Shown: positions 44,426-55,854 of the stretch, piece by piece
How positions within the stretch are numbered: the first letter of the stretch is position 1
Layout of the letters: each line of letters starts with the position of its first letter
Origin: Gonocerus acuteangulatus
Taxonomy: Eukaryota > Arthropoda > Insecta > Hemiptera > Coreidae
Assembly (NCBI GenBank): GCA_946811695.1
Contig: OX328127.1
Coordinates: 44,599,609 to 44,663,608 of the forward strand
Reading direction: 5' to 3'
DNA: 64,000 nucleotides
Position numbers and translations under genes: made by a program
Notes under the pieces: model-generated
Databases searched by the model: none
What the model saw: the letters and a program-made list of their open reading frames with translations, nothing else
Told to the model about the DNA's origin: nothing

Positions 44426-44824
44426 GTGAGGAGCTAGGAGGCTTAGGGTGGAGGGCTTCCCAGTACAGGTATCGCCCAGTGTATCCTCGTCATCTGTAAG
44501 TCCCTTTCTAGAGTCATAAAGATAAGCCTCCAAACAACTTTAGGAATGTAGGATTTATAACTTTTGCCAGTATCAGAACAGCCACTCTTTACATACCACA
44601 GTGGTACTGACGTACCGGTTTATACTAGTTGCACTCCACACGGTGGTAGTACTTGTTATATGCCACAGCGGATCGCTCATTATAACATTATTTTATACGT
44701 ATTAAATAGGTACTTAAAAAAAAAATTTATTTGTGTATAAGTGTAGCGTTATTGGGATTAGAATAAAATATTTTATTAACAGACATGAAATGGTTTAGAA
44801 TCTTCGTATATTGTCCTTAATTTT

Positions 44825-44869
44825 TTTTTCTTTTATGGTGCATCGAAATCTGAGTCATTAGCACCATTT
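44825..44869 (-). mobile_element. SINE tail fragment
   Basis: The minus strand reads GGTGCTAATGACTCAGATTT, then CGATGCACCATAAAAG: the shared SINE tail, with poly(A). The A element at 44870 follows directly. Confidence 0.5.
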
Positions 44870-45005
44870 TTAGCGCGGTTCCTCCCTCCCCCATAGGGAG
44901 GAACCCCGCTTATAGGGTTGATACAATGAAACAATCCAGAAGTGCCGACTAGAAAATTTCGCGTTTCAGAACCCCTAGAGACCGAAAATAACGGTGGTTC
45001 AAATT

Positions 45006-45056
<51 letters not shown>

Positions 45057-46417
45057 CTGTTCGCTCATTTCTGGCTTCCCTGATGGTCCGATTTTGATGA
45101 AATTTGGTACAAAAATCTGTCGTCCAATTTGAAAGGTCAAGTTCGTTAACCAGCAAAATCCGCCTACTGGAAGATGGCGTTTGGGGCGAAATTCGCGCAG
45201 AAAAAATCGTAACGCTTACGTTTTTGAGTTCATAAGCTTGTAAGTACTCTTTTTATAGGCTTCATGGGCTAGGAAAACGAATGAAACCATTTTCAAGGCG
45301 ATAGCTTTAACCGTTGTCGAGAAAATTGGAAAAATAGTTTTTGAATTCCGTTTTTGGTTTGGGTACTTAGAATCACGGGATTCAGTTGAAACATTATCTG
45401 CATGTTCTAATTTCATTAAAACTAATATGTTGAAAGTTATGTTACGTTTGGAGTTAAGGAAGGGTTAGAATAAAATATTTTATGAACAGACATGAAAAGT
45501 TTTGGTAACTTTGTATACTTTCCTTAATATCTCGAGAAAGGTTGAGAATTTTGGGGAACGGAGGATGACCATTAGAAAGTTCACTAAATGCTCTATAAAA
45601 ATGGTTCTGATGAAATTTTTGATTAGGCGATGTCAATCGGAGAAATAAGTGCATAAAACTTTAAAGTAATTCATTTTCGCTTATTCGAACTGTTCTTTTT
45701 CTCTTTGACTTTGGTACTTAGAATTATGGGATTCAGTTGAAACATTTTCTGCATGTTCTACATTCATTAAAACTAATATGTTGAAATTTTTGTTACGTTT
45801 GGAGTTTAGGAAGGGTTAGAATAAAATATTTTATTAACATACATAAAAAGTTTTGGTAACTTTGTATACTTTCCTTAATATCTCGAAAAAGGTTGAGAAT
45901 CTTGGGAAACGGAAGATGACCATTAGAAAGCTCACTAAATGCTCTACAAAAATGATTCTGATGAAAGTTTTGATTAGGCGATGTCAATCGGAGAAATAAG
46001 TGCTTAAAACTTTAAAGTAATTGATTTCGCTTATTCGAACTGTTCTTTTTGTCTGTTTTTTATTCCTTGTTATTTTTAAATTTCTTATAGTCAGGTAATG
46101 TATTTGACAATAAAACAGATTAAGTAAAATAAGAAGATCAATTTATTGTTAGAAATGTAGCGTTCAAAGAGAGAGATCCCAAGGCTTTCCAAATGCCTCT
46201 GAGCGGAGGCCTTTCTGCCCGACTTATGGTATACCTGACCCATACAGGTAAGATTGTAAATCAAGACCTTTCAAGACTGGTTTAATTGAGATTTCATTTG
46301 GATAGCTGTTTCGCTATTGATCTAAACAAAGTAATAACTGTTTCTATTCTATGCCTTCAAAAACACTAGAGATAAGAACGGAACCGCGCTAAGATGACGC
46401 AGTTCCTGCGAATCGGA
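44870..46417 (-). mobile_element. Helitron-like element, type A, copy with both ends (1.55 kb, inverted)
   Basis: Ends are TTAGCGCGGTTCCTCCCTCC (left) and CAGTTCCTGCGAATCGGA (right). (AT)n is at 45009-45052. Two clear tandem modules of 350 bp (45680 and 46030 reference points) fill the interior. It lacks the MITE and HTH of the long form. Confidence 0.8.
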
Positions 46418-46625
46418 CTTTTTGTTTCCTTATGAGCTTATATAATACTTAGATTTAGCTAGCAACAATATTTTACACCGCAATTAAAGTGATTTGCTCT
46501 TCTTATAAACATAATATTTACATTATAATATAAACATAATACATTAATTTGTCTGACAAAAAAAAAGTCCGACCCGTAGGAACTGCTTCATCTTAGCGCA
46601 GTTATAATAATAATAATATATATAT
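45052..46625. repeat. Tandem segmental duplication, left copy
   Basis: From TTTGTCTGTTCGCTCATTTC onward the sequence repeats 1,581 bp to the right with only scattered differences. The unit includes most of the inverted A element and its flank with a second A 5' end (46568-46604). Confidence 0.85.
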
Positions 46626-46630
46626 ATATA

Positions 46631-48085
46631 TATTTGTCTGTTCGCTCATTTCTGGCTTCCCTGATGGTCCGATTTTGATGAAATTTGGTACAAAAATCTG
46701 TCGTCCAATTTGAAAGGTCAAGTTCGTTAACCAGCAAAATCCGCCTACTGGAAGATGGCGTTTGGGGCGAAATTCGCGCAGAAAAAATCGTAACGCTTAC
46801 GTTTTTGAGTTCATAAGCTTGTAAGTACTCTTTTTATAGGCTTCATGGGCTAGGAAAACGAATGAAACCATTTTCAAGGCGATAGCTTTAACCGTTGTCG
46901 AGAAAATTGGAAAAATAGTTTTTGAATTCCGTTTTTGGTTTGGGTACTTAGAATCACGGGATTCAGTTGAAACATTATCTGCATGTTCTAATTTCATTAA
47001 AACTAATATGTTGAAAGTTATGTTACGTTTGGAGTTAAGGAAGGGTTAGAATAAAATATTTTATGAACAGACATGAAAAGTTTTGGTAACTTTGTATACT
47101 TTCCTTAATATCTCGAGAAAGGTTGAGAATTTTGGGGAACGGAGGATGACCATTAGAAAGTTCACTAAATGCTCTATAAAAATGGTTCTGATGAAAGTTT
47201 TGATTAGGCGATGTCAATCGGAGAAATAAGTGCATAAAACTTTAAAGTAATTCATTTTCGCTTATTCGAACTGTTCTTTTTCTCTTTGACTTTGGTACTT
47301 AGAATTATGGGATTCAGTTGAAACATTTTCTGCATGTTCTACATTCATTAAAACTAATATGTTGAAATTTTTGTTACGTTTGGAGTTTAGGAAGGGTTAG
47401 AATAAAATATTTTATTAACATACATAAAAAGTTTTGGTAACTTTGTATACTTTCCTTAATATCTCGAAAAAGGTTGAGAATCTTGGGAAACGGAAGATGA
47501 CCATTAGAAAGCTCACTAAATGCTCTACAAAAATGATTCTGATGAAAGTTTTGATTAGGCGATGTCAATCGGAGAAATAAGTGCTTAAAACTTTAAAGTA
47601 ATTGATTTCGCTTATTCGAACTGTTCTTTTTGTCTGTTTTTTATTCCTTGTTATTTTTAAATTTCTTATAGTCAGGTAATGTATTTGACAATAAAACAGA
47701 TTAAGTAAAATAAGAAGATCAATTTATTGTTAGAAATGTAGCGTTCAAAGAGAGAGATCCCAAGGCTTTCCAAATGCCTCTGAGCGGAGGCCTTTCTGCC
47801 CGACTTATGGTATACCTGACCCATACAGGTAAGATTGTAAATCAAGACCTTTCAAGACTGGTTTAATTGAGATTTCATTTGGATAGCTGTTTCGCTATTG
47901 ATCTAAACAAAGTAATAACTGTTTCTATTCTATGCCTTCAAAAACACTAGAGATAAGAACGGAACCGCGCTAAGATGACGCAGTTCCTGCGAATCGGACT
48001 TTTTGTTTCCTTAATATAATATAAACATAATACATTAATTTGTCTGACAAAAAAAAAGTCCGACCCGTAGGAACTGCTTCATCTT
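46631..48085. repeat. Tandem segmental duplication, right copy
   Basis: Nearly identical to 45052-46603. It differs by single bases (for example near 45614/47195) and an internal deletion of about 80 bp corresponding to 46437-46525. The junction is ATAATAATAATATATATATA at 46605-46630. Confidence 0.85.
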
Positions 48086-48360
48086 AGCGCGGTTCTGTTC
48101 TTATCTCAAGTGCGATTAGTGAAGGAATATAGCAGCTATCGGTAGGTATTAGCACCATTTCCCCCCCCCCTTAATATCTTCAAAACAGTTAAGAAATCGT
48201 GGGAAGTACGATGTAACCATTCAAAAGCTTACTAAATTCTCTAAAAAAAAGATTCTGAAGGAAATTTCGATGGGGCAATGTCAGCCGGAGAAGTAAGTGG
48301 TTAAATCTACGAAAGTGTTAGTTTTGTTATTTTAAACGGGTTTTTGTCACTGTTTACCTC
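48059..48360 (+). mobile_element. Type A element, 3'-truncated
   Basis: It starts TCCGACCCGTAGGAACTGCT with TTAGCGCGGTTC, then an inverted module piece (AAGCTTACTAAATTCTCTAA). It ends at an (AT)n/(ATAC)n block (48361-48490) without the hairpin end. Confidence 0.65.
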
Positions 48361-48369
48361 ATATATATC

Positions 48370-48417
<48 letters not shown>

Positions 48418-48422
48418 CATAC

Positions 48423-48485
<63 letters not shown>

Positions 48486-48490
48486 TATAT
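48361..48490. repeat. (AT)n/(ACAT)n microsatellite
   Basis: About 130 bp of AT interrupted by ACATATACATACATA. The stretch 48495-48870 shows nothing recognisable. Confidence 0.9.
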
Positions 48491-48876
48491 TAAGGCATTA
48501 AGAGAATTTGCTGAGCAACTTTACATGGCAATGGGAAGATTGAATGCCTATTACAAATAAAATGGTATTAAGCATTTTATGTGGTAGTACTAAAATTTAA
48601 TTTTTCTACTTATTCATTGATTCTTTATTATTCATGTTTTTGTTTTACGTCATTTTATATTCTGTTCTTTTGTTAATTTTCTCCAATCAGTATATTTTGC
48701 ATAGTTTTAATTTGTAAACTTTTAAATTTTAACTTAAACTAATAATATGTCTAAAAAACAAAACAAAATATGTTAATATGCAAATGCAAGTGGTATGCTC
48801 ATTGTTGCATGAGACTTGCAGACAATAATAAACTCCCTTCTTGCAGGGTTACTGTAAGGAGGAAACAAATAAAAAG

Positions 48877-51567
48877 TCCGACTCGCAGGAACTGCAGCAT
48901 CTTAGCGCGGTTCCGTTCATGTCCCTAGTGCCATTTGATAAGCTTAGAAAAGAAATAAACTTATTTTTTTTTATATATCTCGTGAAAATTGTCAAAATCC
49001 TCTCGAACATCTCGAATAAAAGTGATATTAAGGCGTCAGGGACACCGACAGTAGCTAACTTTTACACAGAAGCGGAAATTACAGAATCTGGCTCTCATTC
49101 TAAAGCAAAGCTCTATAAATCAATACAAAATATGCCTAATAAAGCCTTTCTAGAGGATACAGAAGCATGGGCGTATATGAGGGGGGGGGCTGAGGGGGCT
49201 GCAGCCCCTCCCGAAATTTTGAATTGATGATAAAAACTTCTCGTAAAACCCTTAAAAATAAATTAAATAAGATCACTTAGTTCATAAAACATATTTTATT
49301 TTACGTGCAATAGCGTTTTAGTTGCCTAAAACTATTCCAAGCTCTAAATATTTAGTATTCCATACCCTGGAAATGGTCTCAGCCCCCCCCCCGAAATTGT
49401 TTTTATATACGCCCATATACAGAAGGATCAAGAAGAAGTACACAAGATTGAGTAGAATACCCTGCCTAATATAGCCTATATAGAATAATATGCCGAATAA
49501 AACGTATCTAGTAAATACACAAGGACAAATAAAAGTCTTGACGAATAACAAGTCAAAAAAAAAACTTTATTTAACAAAATAAAACAAAGTTTAGTTGCCC
49601 AACTACAATAGAATAATATACCTAATTAAGTCTACGGAGTAGACACAAATGGACCAAAAACAAGTCTTGTGGAATATTGATTTTTTTCTAATTAAATACT
49701 TTTTATCAATATTTAGTATATAACCTTTGTTGAAAATTATTGATTGCTAATTGATGAATCGGTTTACAACTAAGTAGTCTTTATGAATATTTAGTATATA
49801 ACCTTATGTTTGGATCTGAGTTTTTGGGGTGCTCTCCGCCTAGCCTCTGTATTTGTGTCGGCAGATACCTGGGGTATATTTACAGCTCTTGAGGATTAAC
49901 TCTTAGCAGGTAAATTTCCTGCGGCCCCATTGTGTTCTACGGGCATTGAACCGCCATATACGCTCATAGTATCTAACCGTTGTGAAGTTTATTTTTTGGA
50001 TTTAGGACTTAATATACATATGTAGACTAAATCATAGCAAGAAGTAATCCTCCGTCGTCGGTTCTTAACTATGTAGACTCGCTAATGTTATCCAATCTTA
50101 GATACATTGTATTTAAAATCCACAGCAAAAACACGACATTTCATCAGAATCCCCTGCTGAATAAAACTTATATAGAATAATATGCAAAATAAAGCCTATC
50201 TAGTGGATAAAAATAGAGGGAAAAAGCCGTTCGTGGTGGTAGAAAATCTTAAAAGTATTTCGCTCAGAAATCTCCGAAATATTGTCACTAATTTTACGTA
50301 TCCTGTTTTATAGCCAAATAGATTTATATTCTATAATCAATAAGAAAAACCTACTAACAATAAAAAACTATGGGTAACAGATGAAAATAGGGAATACCAA
50401 GAATAATTCTAAAGAACGAAACCAACACCAGTACTGTAATCTAGATATTCATACGGCATCATCGAATTCTAACAAACAAAATATTGATTCTAATTATACG
50501 TATCCTGTTTTATTGACAAATACATTTGACTACTATAAGCAATTAAAAACACTAGGGAATATGCCAAAGAACTCGGAGTAGGAGCCTCGACAGTTTCAAG
50601 ACATTTGAAGGAAATCGACAAATCCAAAGCTGACATTACTTCGCTTATTCAAAACTTTCTTTAGAACCTTTCTTGTAGACCATTTAGTAAGCTTTCGAAT
50701 GGTAACCTTTCGCTTCCCAAGATTTTCAACCGTTTTCGAGATATTAAGAAATTATACGAAGTTCCCAAAACTTTTCATTATTTCTGACAACAGAAAATTG
50801 GTCTCATTTTACCTATCCTGTTTTACACACACATACATTTTCCTTACAAATACAACATAAGAAATTAAAGAAATAAAAAGCAATAAAAACCCAAGGGAAG
50901 AGACAAAAATTACAAAAAGAACGACAAAAACCCGTTCATAAGAACAAAACAGACGTATTTGAAGTTTTAAGCATTTATTTCTCCGATTGACATAACCTAA
51001 TCAAAAATAGTTTTAGAATAATTTTTGTAGAGAATTTAGTAAGCTTTCAAATAGTTTTAATCCACTTACCACGATTTCCCAACCGTGTTCGAGATATTAA
51101 TGAAAGTATACGAAGTTTCCAAAACTTTTCATGTCTGTTCATAAAATATTTTATTCTAACCCTTCCTTAACTCCAAACGTAACATAACTTTCAACATATT
51201 AGTTTTAATGAAAGTAGAACATGCACATAATGTTTCAACTGAATCCCGTTATTCTAAGTACCCAAACCAAAAACGGTATTCAAAAACTATTTTTCCAATT
51301 TTCTCGACAACGGTTAAAGCTATTGCCTTGAAAATGGTTTCATTCGTTTTTCTAGCCCAAGAAGCCTATAAAACGAGTACTTACAAGCTTATGAACTCAA
51401 AAACGTAAGCGTTACGACTTTTTCTGCGCGAATTTCGCCCCAAACGCCATCTTCCAGTGGGCGGATTTTGCTGGTTAACGAACTTGACCTTTCAAATTGG
51501 ACGACAGATTTTTGTACCAAATTTCATCAAAATCGGACCATTCGTCTTCTATTTAGAGAGCGAACAG

Positions 51568-51640
<73 letters not shown>

Positions 51641-51800
51641 TATACATATATATATATATATACAAATTTGAACCACCGTTATTTTCGGTTTCTAGGGGTT
51701 CTGAAACGCAAAATTTTCTAGTCGGCACTTCCGGATTGTTTCATTGTATCAACCTTATAAGCGGGGTTCCTCCCTATGGGGGAGGGAGGAACCGCGCTAA
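48877..51800 (+). mobile_element. Helitron-like element, long type A, copy 3 (2.92 kb)
   Basis: Both ends are intact. The content is like copy 1: MITE at 49166-49417, mariner-like HTH near 50537-50630, 'GTTAACGAACTTGACC' block at about 51474, and (AT)n at 51571-51660. Its closest partner by eye is copy 2 (28415-31317), with which it shares ATTCGTCTTCTATTTAGAGA before the (AT)n tract. Confidence 0.8.
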
Positions 51801-51816
51801 AAACAAAAAAATATAT

Positions 51817-51901
<85 letters not shown>

Positions 51902-51904
51902 TAG

Positions 51905-52041
51905 ATAGATATATATAAATTTTAACGGGGGTCATTTTCGGTGTCTACTAGGTAGGATCGATAAAGATTTGAAGAAATTTTTCAAAAATTCCGTCATGAG
52001 TGCAACCTCAATAGCTACTTTCCTTCGGAAGAAAGTGCTAA
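51905..52041 (+). mobile_element. Type B 3' end fragment
   Basis: AAATTTTAACGGGGGTCATT to TTTCCTTCGGAAGAAAGTGC and TAA is the hairpin end of type B in canonical orientation. It follows an (AT)n tract (51840-51900) next to the long A copy, so an A 3' end and a B 3' end stand 240 bp apart in the same direction. Confidence 0.7.
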
Positions 52042-52079
52042 TAAGACAGGAATGACGCCAGCGGTAAAGCACAAGAGCA

Positions 52080-52375
52080 AACGTGGACTCAGAGCAAACA
52101 AGAGCCCTTCTGGTTTGGGTGAGGAGTGTCCTTAGAAAGATATTAGGGGCCATGAATGAGCAAAATAGGTGAAGAGTAACGAGTAATGCCGAACATGGGA
52201 AACCCGTTATCCTCTGCACTATTAAGAAAGGCAGGATAACATGGCTGAATCGTGTAGAAAGGATGGAGCCTCATAGACTACCGAAAAATATGCTGTGGTG
52301 TTCAAAAGGAGGAGCTAGAAGTAGAGTAGGGACTGTAGATGGCTAAATGACCTGGAGGGTTATTTCCTGCGTGAT
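52080..52375 (+). pseudogene. Decayed RTE-type LINE reverse transcriptase C-terminus
   Basis: With frame corrections the plus strand reads VLRKILGAMNEQNR, then ITWLNRVERMEPHRLPKNML. This matches the thumb region of RTE-type LINEs (RKILR.I.G......, L.W.GHV.RM...R.PK..L). Stops and frameshifts are present. Confidence 0.6.
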
Positions 52376-53219
52376 GGAATTTGTAAAAATTAAACGGATT
52401 TGAATTATGTTTCAATTTAGTTAACCGTTTGATTGAATTTGATATAATAAATTACCGTCCGTAAAACCTGTGTCATGAATAACTGGGCGTTTATTTAAAA
52501 TTTAATTAATAATATAGTAAAAAAATGTTTGAATTACTGAACCGTGTTTTTTAAGGTTTTGTATTTATCCTAACCTCCCAATCCTACGCGGTCAAAGACT
52601 TCGACTCAAAGTACATACCTTCCTTCTTGGCTGCTAACTACAGTCTTAAGCCCTCAGACAATTTGGCGGTTCTGTTAGTATTTTTGTAATTAAAGTTCCT
52701 CTTTCAAGAACAAAGGAACTCATTGTATGTCGATTAATATTAATCTGCTTGTATTGATTTCATTATTCTTGTAGTTAAGAAAGCAATTTAATCAACTCCC
52801 TAACCTATACCATTTACTAATAACAATCCATAATTAACGCTTCGATATCCGGTGAAACCAACGTTTTGCCATCGTTTTTGTGTTTGTCCGCGTGTTTTCA
52901 ACCAAGGGGTGGTCAGTACACTATTTTAACACTACCATCGTTTTATATGCCACTAATGTCAAAGTGTTAAGAAAAATTAGAACCTATCATTTTTCATAAT
53001 TCATAGTATCCCTACGAAGAGTCCGTTTATTTTGAAAACACCTTCCACTGCCTTGTTTGGCATATTATATGTAATGATTATGTTCTTTAAATACATATAT
53101 TATATTAAGATACCTATAGATAACCCGTCCTATAATTCGTAGTTAATAATAAATGGACGTTAAAATTTAAATTTTAATTTATATTAAGATAGGAATAATA
53201 TATATATATATATATATAT

Positions 53220-53758
53220 AAAAAAAATATCAGTCCCGTAACAGGCCACGAGGGCCCTGAGGGGCAGATACTGTAGAGGTATCTGATTCATGACCATACG
53301 GCACACTAGGGAGATAGTGTGGTCAGTACTATGCTCCGGCCGCCTGATTTTCCCCTTGGCTCCTTCGACTGCTCTAGAGTCATTAGCACCAACCAAGGTA
53401 CCCATTATTTTTTTTTATTTATTTATTTTTATTTTTTTTTACGGCACATCTACAACTTGGCCATTAGCGCCGGGCTATCTATAGGTTGCCACCCTTTTAT
53501 AAAGCCAACAGCACGTGGTCGGTCACCCATTCAGGTACTGACCACGCCCGACGTTGCTTAACTTCGGTGATCTACGGGAACCGGTGTATTCAACGTGGGT
53601 ATGGCCGTTGGCGGTACCCGTATTAAATTAATTAAAGGCCGAATTCAACCCATGAACGAAGAAACTTGAAGAAAAAATCTTTAGTGCTCGCTCGGAATTT
53701 GAACTCAGGCCTCCAGCTTATTAGTCCAGTGCTTTACCACTGAGCTAACCTCGCCCTT
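53220..53758 (-). mobile_element. tRNA-headed SINE interrupted by a 5S-headed SINE
   Basis: The minus strand starts GGGCGAGGTTAGCTCAGTGG (A box, from 53758), then CCTGAGTTCAAATTCCGAGC (B box). The body runs to GGGTACC, resumes after the insert with TTGGTTGGTGCTAATGACTC, and ends GCCTGTTACGGGACTGATAT plus T/AT. Without the insert it is about 325 bp. Confidence 0.75.
53406..53612 (-). mobile_element. 5S rRNA-headed SINE with target duplication
   Basis: The first 109 bases (53612-53504) resemble 5S rRNA along its length. They read GCCAACGGCCATACCCACGT, then CACCGAAGTTAAGCAACGTC (box A region), then GGTCAGTACCTGAATGGGTG (box C region). A body with TTTATAAAAGGGTGGCAACC and the tail GGCGCTAATGGCC...GATGTGCCGT follow, then an A-rich tail. 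GGTACCCAT and GGTACCCGT flank it (9 bp, one mismatch). This is the SINE3 plan: an internal pol III promoter from 5S rRNA and a LINE-like tail. Confidence 0.85.
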
Positions 53759-53834
53759 AGGAATTATATATATGGCCTTAAAAATGTTTTTATTAATTCA
53801 CAAAAAAATGAATAAAAATAAATAAAATAAATAA

Positions 53835-53838
<4 letters not shown>

Positions 53839-53886
<48 letters not shown>

Positions 53887-53893
53887 GTATATA

Positions 53894-53948
<55 letters not shown>
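53839..53948. repeat. (AT)n microsatellite with GTAT interruptions
   Basis: 110 bp of AT interrupted by GTATATATAT three times. Confidence 0.9.
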
Positions 53949-53958
<10 letters not shown>

Positions 53959-53974
53959 GTGTGTTCTGTTTTTA

Positions 53975-54097
53975 ATTTCTTCGCTGGGAATTACATGTGT
54001 TAGTCATACGGCATTTTTCTCCAGCGGTCTTACTCTTCCTTTCTGCGCGATATTTCACCGGATTTCCCTCCGGCTTCTTCTGGCTGTCACTCATCCT
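53975..54097 (+). repeat. Single-arm relative of the inverted repeat at 11150-11485
   Basis: CTCCAGCGGTCTTACTCTTC, then TTTCACCGGATTTCCCTCCG and CTTCTTCTGGCTGTCACTCA match the arm of that repeat. Confidence 0.65.
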
Positions 54098-54125
54098 ATA
54101 TGACTAACACACACACACATAAATG

Positions 54126-54131
<6 letters not shown>

Positions 54132-54200
<69 letters not shown>

Positions 54201-54337
54201 TATTCATATACACACAATTTAAACCAGTTATTTAAGTGATCTATGGTTTCCGAAACATGAAATTTTCTAGTCGGCACTTCCGGATTGCGTCATGAGGTCA
54301 AGTGAAATTTCTCCCTAGGGAGGGAGAAATGCGCTAA
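54132..54337 (+). mobile_element. Helitron-like 3' end, terminal variant C
   Basis: (AT)n (54132-54196), AATTTAAACC, GAAATTTTCTAGTCGGCACT and CTTCCGGATT as in type A. The hairpin is ATTTCTCCCT/AGGGAGAAAT, followed by GCGCTAA (end 54337). The stem sequence differs from both A and B. No matching 5' end was found nearby. Confidence 0.65.
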
Positions 54338-54775
54338 AAGTAAAATAAGTTTACTTAATGTATTGTCTTTTGTAGTTTACTATAAAACTGTAATTATATT
54401 TTTCGCTGAGCATAGAGTCAATATAAATATTTTTATCCACGTATTTACTTTATAGCTTGCATCGACGATTGATTTTCAAAAAATATCCAGTTGATAATCA
54501 TGCGGTATATATAACCGTTAGATTGCTCTTAGCGTGCCTAATGTCATGGTTCGAGCAGTGTATTAGGAGAAATTATAGAGCCATCAGCGGAAATTTCTCC
54601 TTGACGTGGGATCTTGTTTCGTGTTCTCCTAAATTCCATTTGTCATTTGCTAAAACTGCGGAGGGTTCTGCTAACTGTATCTTAATTGCGGAGCAGACTC
54701 ATGTATCTAGGTTTCCTTCTTACTCTCTTTACGGAATAGCTTGGGAATCTGTTGAGACTTAGTAACGTTAGAGTA

Positions 54776-54880
54776 AGGATGCTGGAGATAGGGTTTTATA
54801 CACCCATATAGATGTCGATACGCCGTAAAAAAAAAAGAAAAAAATAAAAAAAAAATAAAAAAAAATAAAAAAAAGGGGTT
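54776..54880 (+). mobile_element. SINE tail with A-rich end
   Basis: GATGTCGATACGCCGT followed by (A)n(TAAAAAA)n to 54876 is the shared SINE tail. The head is not recognised. Confidence 0.5.
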
Positions 54881-55049
54881 TTATAGACATTCTGTTATTA
54901 GGGAGTAATTTCATAGCTGAAGTGATTGTAGCTTATTGGGGTTGCTCTCATGAAAGAATTATAGAAACCCCTACATACCAGATAGCGTAAATGACGACCA
55001 TACTATATACATGTCCCCCTTAGCGAAATTTAAAATACTTTTTTTCATT

Positions 55050-55126
55050 TTTGTAATGTTCCCAAAATTTGAATTTAGGGGGTTTTCAATGTGCTAAAAA
55101 CGAATCTGTTTTTAAATCAAAAATTG
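55050..55126 (+). repeat. Inverted repeat, left arm
   Basis: TTTTTGTAATGTTCCCAAAA through CTAAAAACGAATCTG is the reverse complement of 55685-55766, except for a 7-bp gap and a few bases. The A element at 55221-55680 lies between the arms. Confidence 0.8.
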
Positions 55127-55220
55127 TTTTACATACTCGACTCTATAGAAGTCATTATTCTGCCAAAATATTCCATATACCTACATTTAAAAAGTTATCG
55201 ATTATAAAAAAAAAAAAAAG

Positions 55221-55488
55221 TCCGACTCGCAGGAACTGCAGCATCTTAGCGCGGTTCCGTTCATGTCCCTAGTGCCATTTGATAAGCTTAGAAAAGAAAT
55301 AAACTTATTTTTTTTTATATATCTCGTGAAAATTGTCAAAATCCTCTCGAACATATCGAATAAAAGTGATATTAAGGCGTCAGGGACACACAGGGTTAAC
55401 GAACTTGACCTTTCAAATTGGACGAGAGATTTTTGTACCAAATTTCATCAAAATCGGACCATCAGGAAAGCCAGAAATGAGCGAACAG

Positions 55489-55544
<56 letters not shown>

Positions 55545-55680
55545 GAATTTGAACCACCGTTATTTTCGGTCTCTAGGGGTTCTGAAACGCGAAATTTTCT
55601 TGTCAGCACTTCCGGATTGTTTCATTGTATCAACCTTATAAGCGGGGTTCCTCCCTATGGGGAGGGAGGAACCGCGCTAA
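55221..55680 (+). mobile_element. Helitron-like element, type A, internally deleted (460 bp)
   Basis: Both ends are intact, starting after a run of A. The 5' block matches the long form to GGCGTCAGGGACAC. It then jumps directly to GGTTAACGAACTTGACCTTT of the 3' block, losing the MITE, HTH and modules. (AT)n is at 55495-55541. This is the smallest complete copy here. Confidence 0.85.
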
Positions 55681-55684
55681 AAAA

Positions 55685-55766
55685 TTTGATTTAAAAACGG
55701 GTGTCAGATTCGTTTTTAGCACATTGAAAACCCCCTAAATTCAAATTTTGGGAATATTACAAAAAT
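55685..55766 (-). repeat. Inverted repeat, right arm
   Basis: Partner of 55050-55126. A SINE tail follows at 55785-55854. Confidence 0.8.
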
Positions 55767-55784
55767 AAAGGGCTCGCTGAGAAA

Positions 55785-55854
55785 ATTCCTGGCTGCACCC
55801 TGGACGTTGGCGTTAGTGGCCAAGATTTATGTCGATGCGCCGTAAAAAAAAAAG
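55785..55854 (+). mobile_element. SINE tail, target of an A element
   Basis: CTGGACGTTGGCGTTAGTGG, then GATGCGCCGT and poly(A). A long A element starts directly at the poly(A) (55855). Confidence 0.6.

Noticed and set aside
45052..48085. CRISPR-like or satellite array
   Set aside because: Only two large units forming an eukaryotic tandem duplication. No short repeats with unique spacers.
48913..49227. Conserved frame in long A elements (VANFYTEAEITESGSHSKAK)
   Set aside because: Conserved among copies only because they are recent duplicates. It runs into the MITE and its poly-G. A captured fragment is possible but not supported.
53504..53612. Possible functional 5S rRNA gene
   Set aside because: The 5S-like part has several changes, runs directly into a SINE body and poly(A), and has target duplications. 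It is a SINE head.
53687..53758. Possible tRNA gene (also 6727-6823 and 40657-40735)
   Set aside because: A and B boxes are present, but the acceptor and anticodon stems do not pair and SINE bodies follow.
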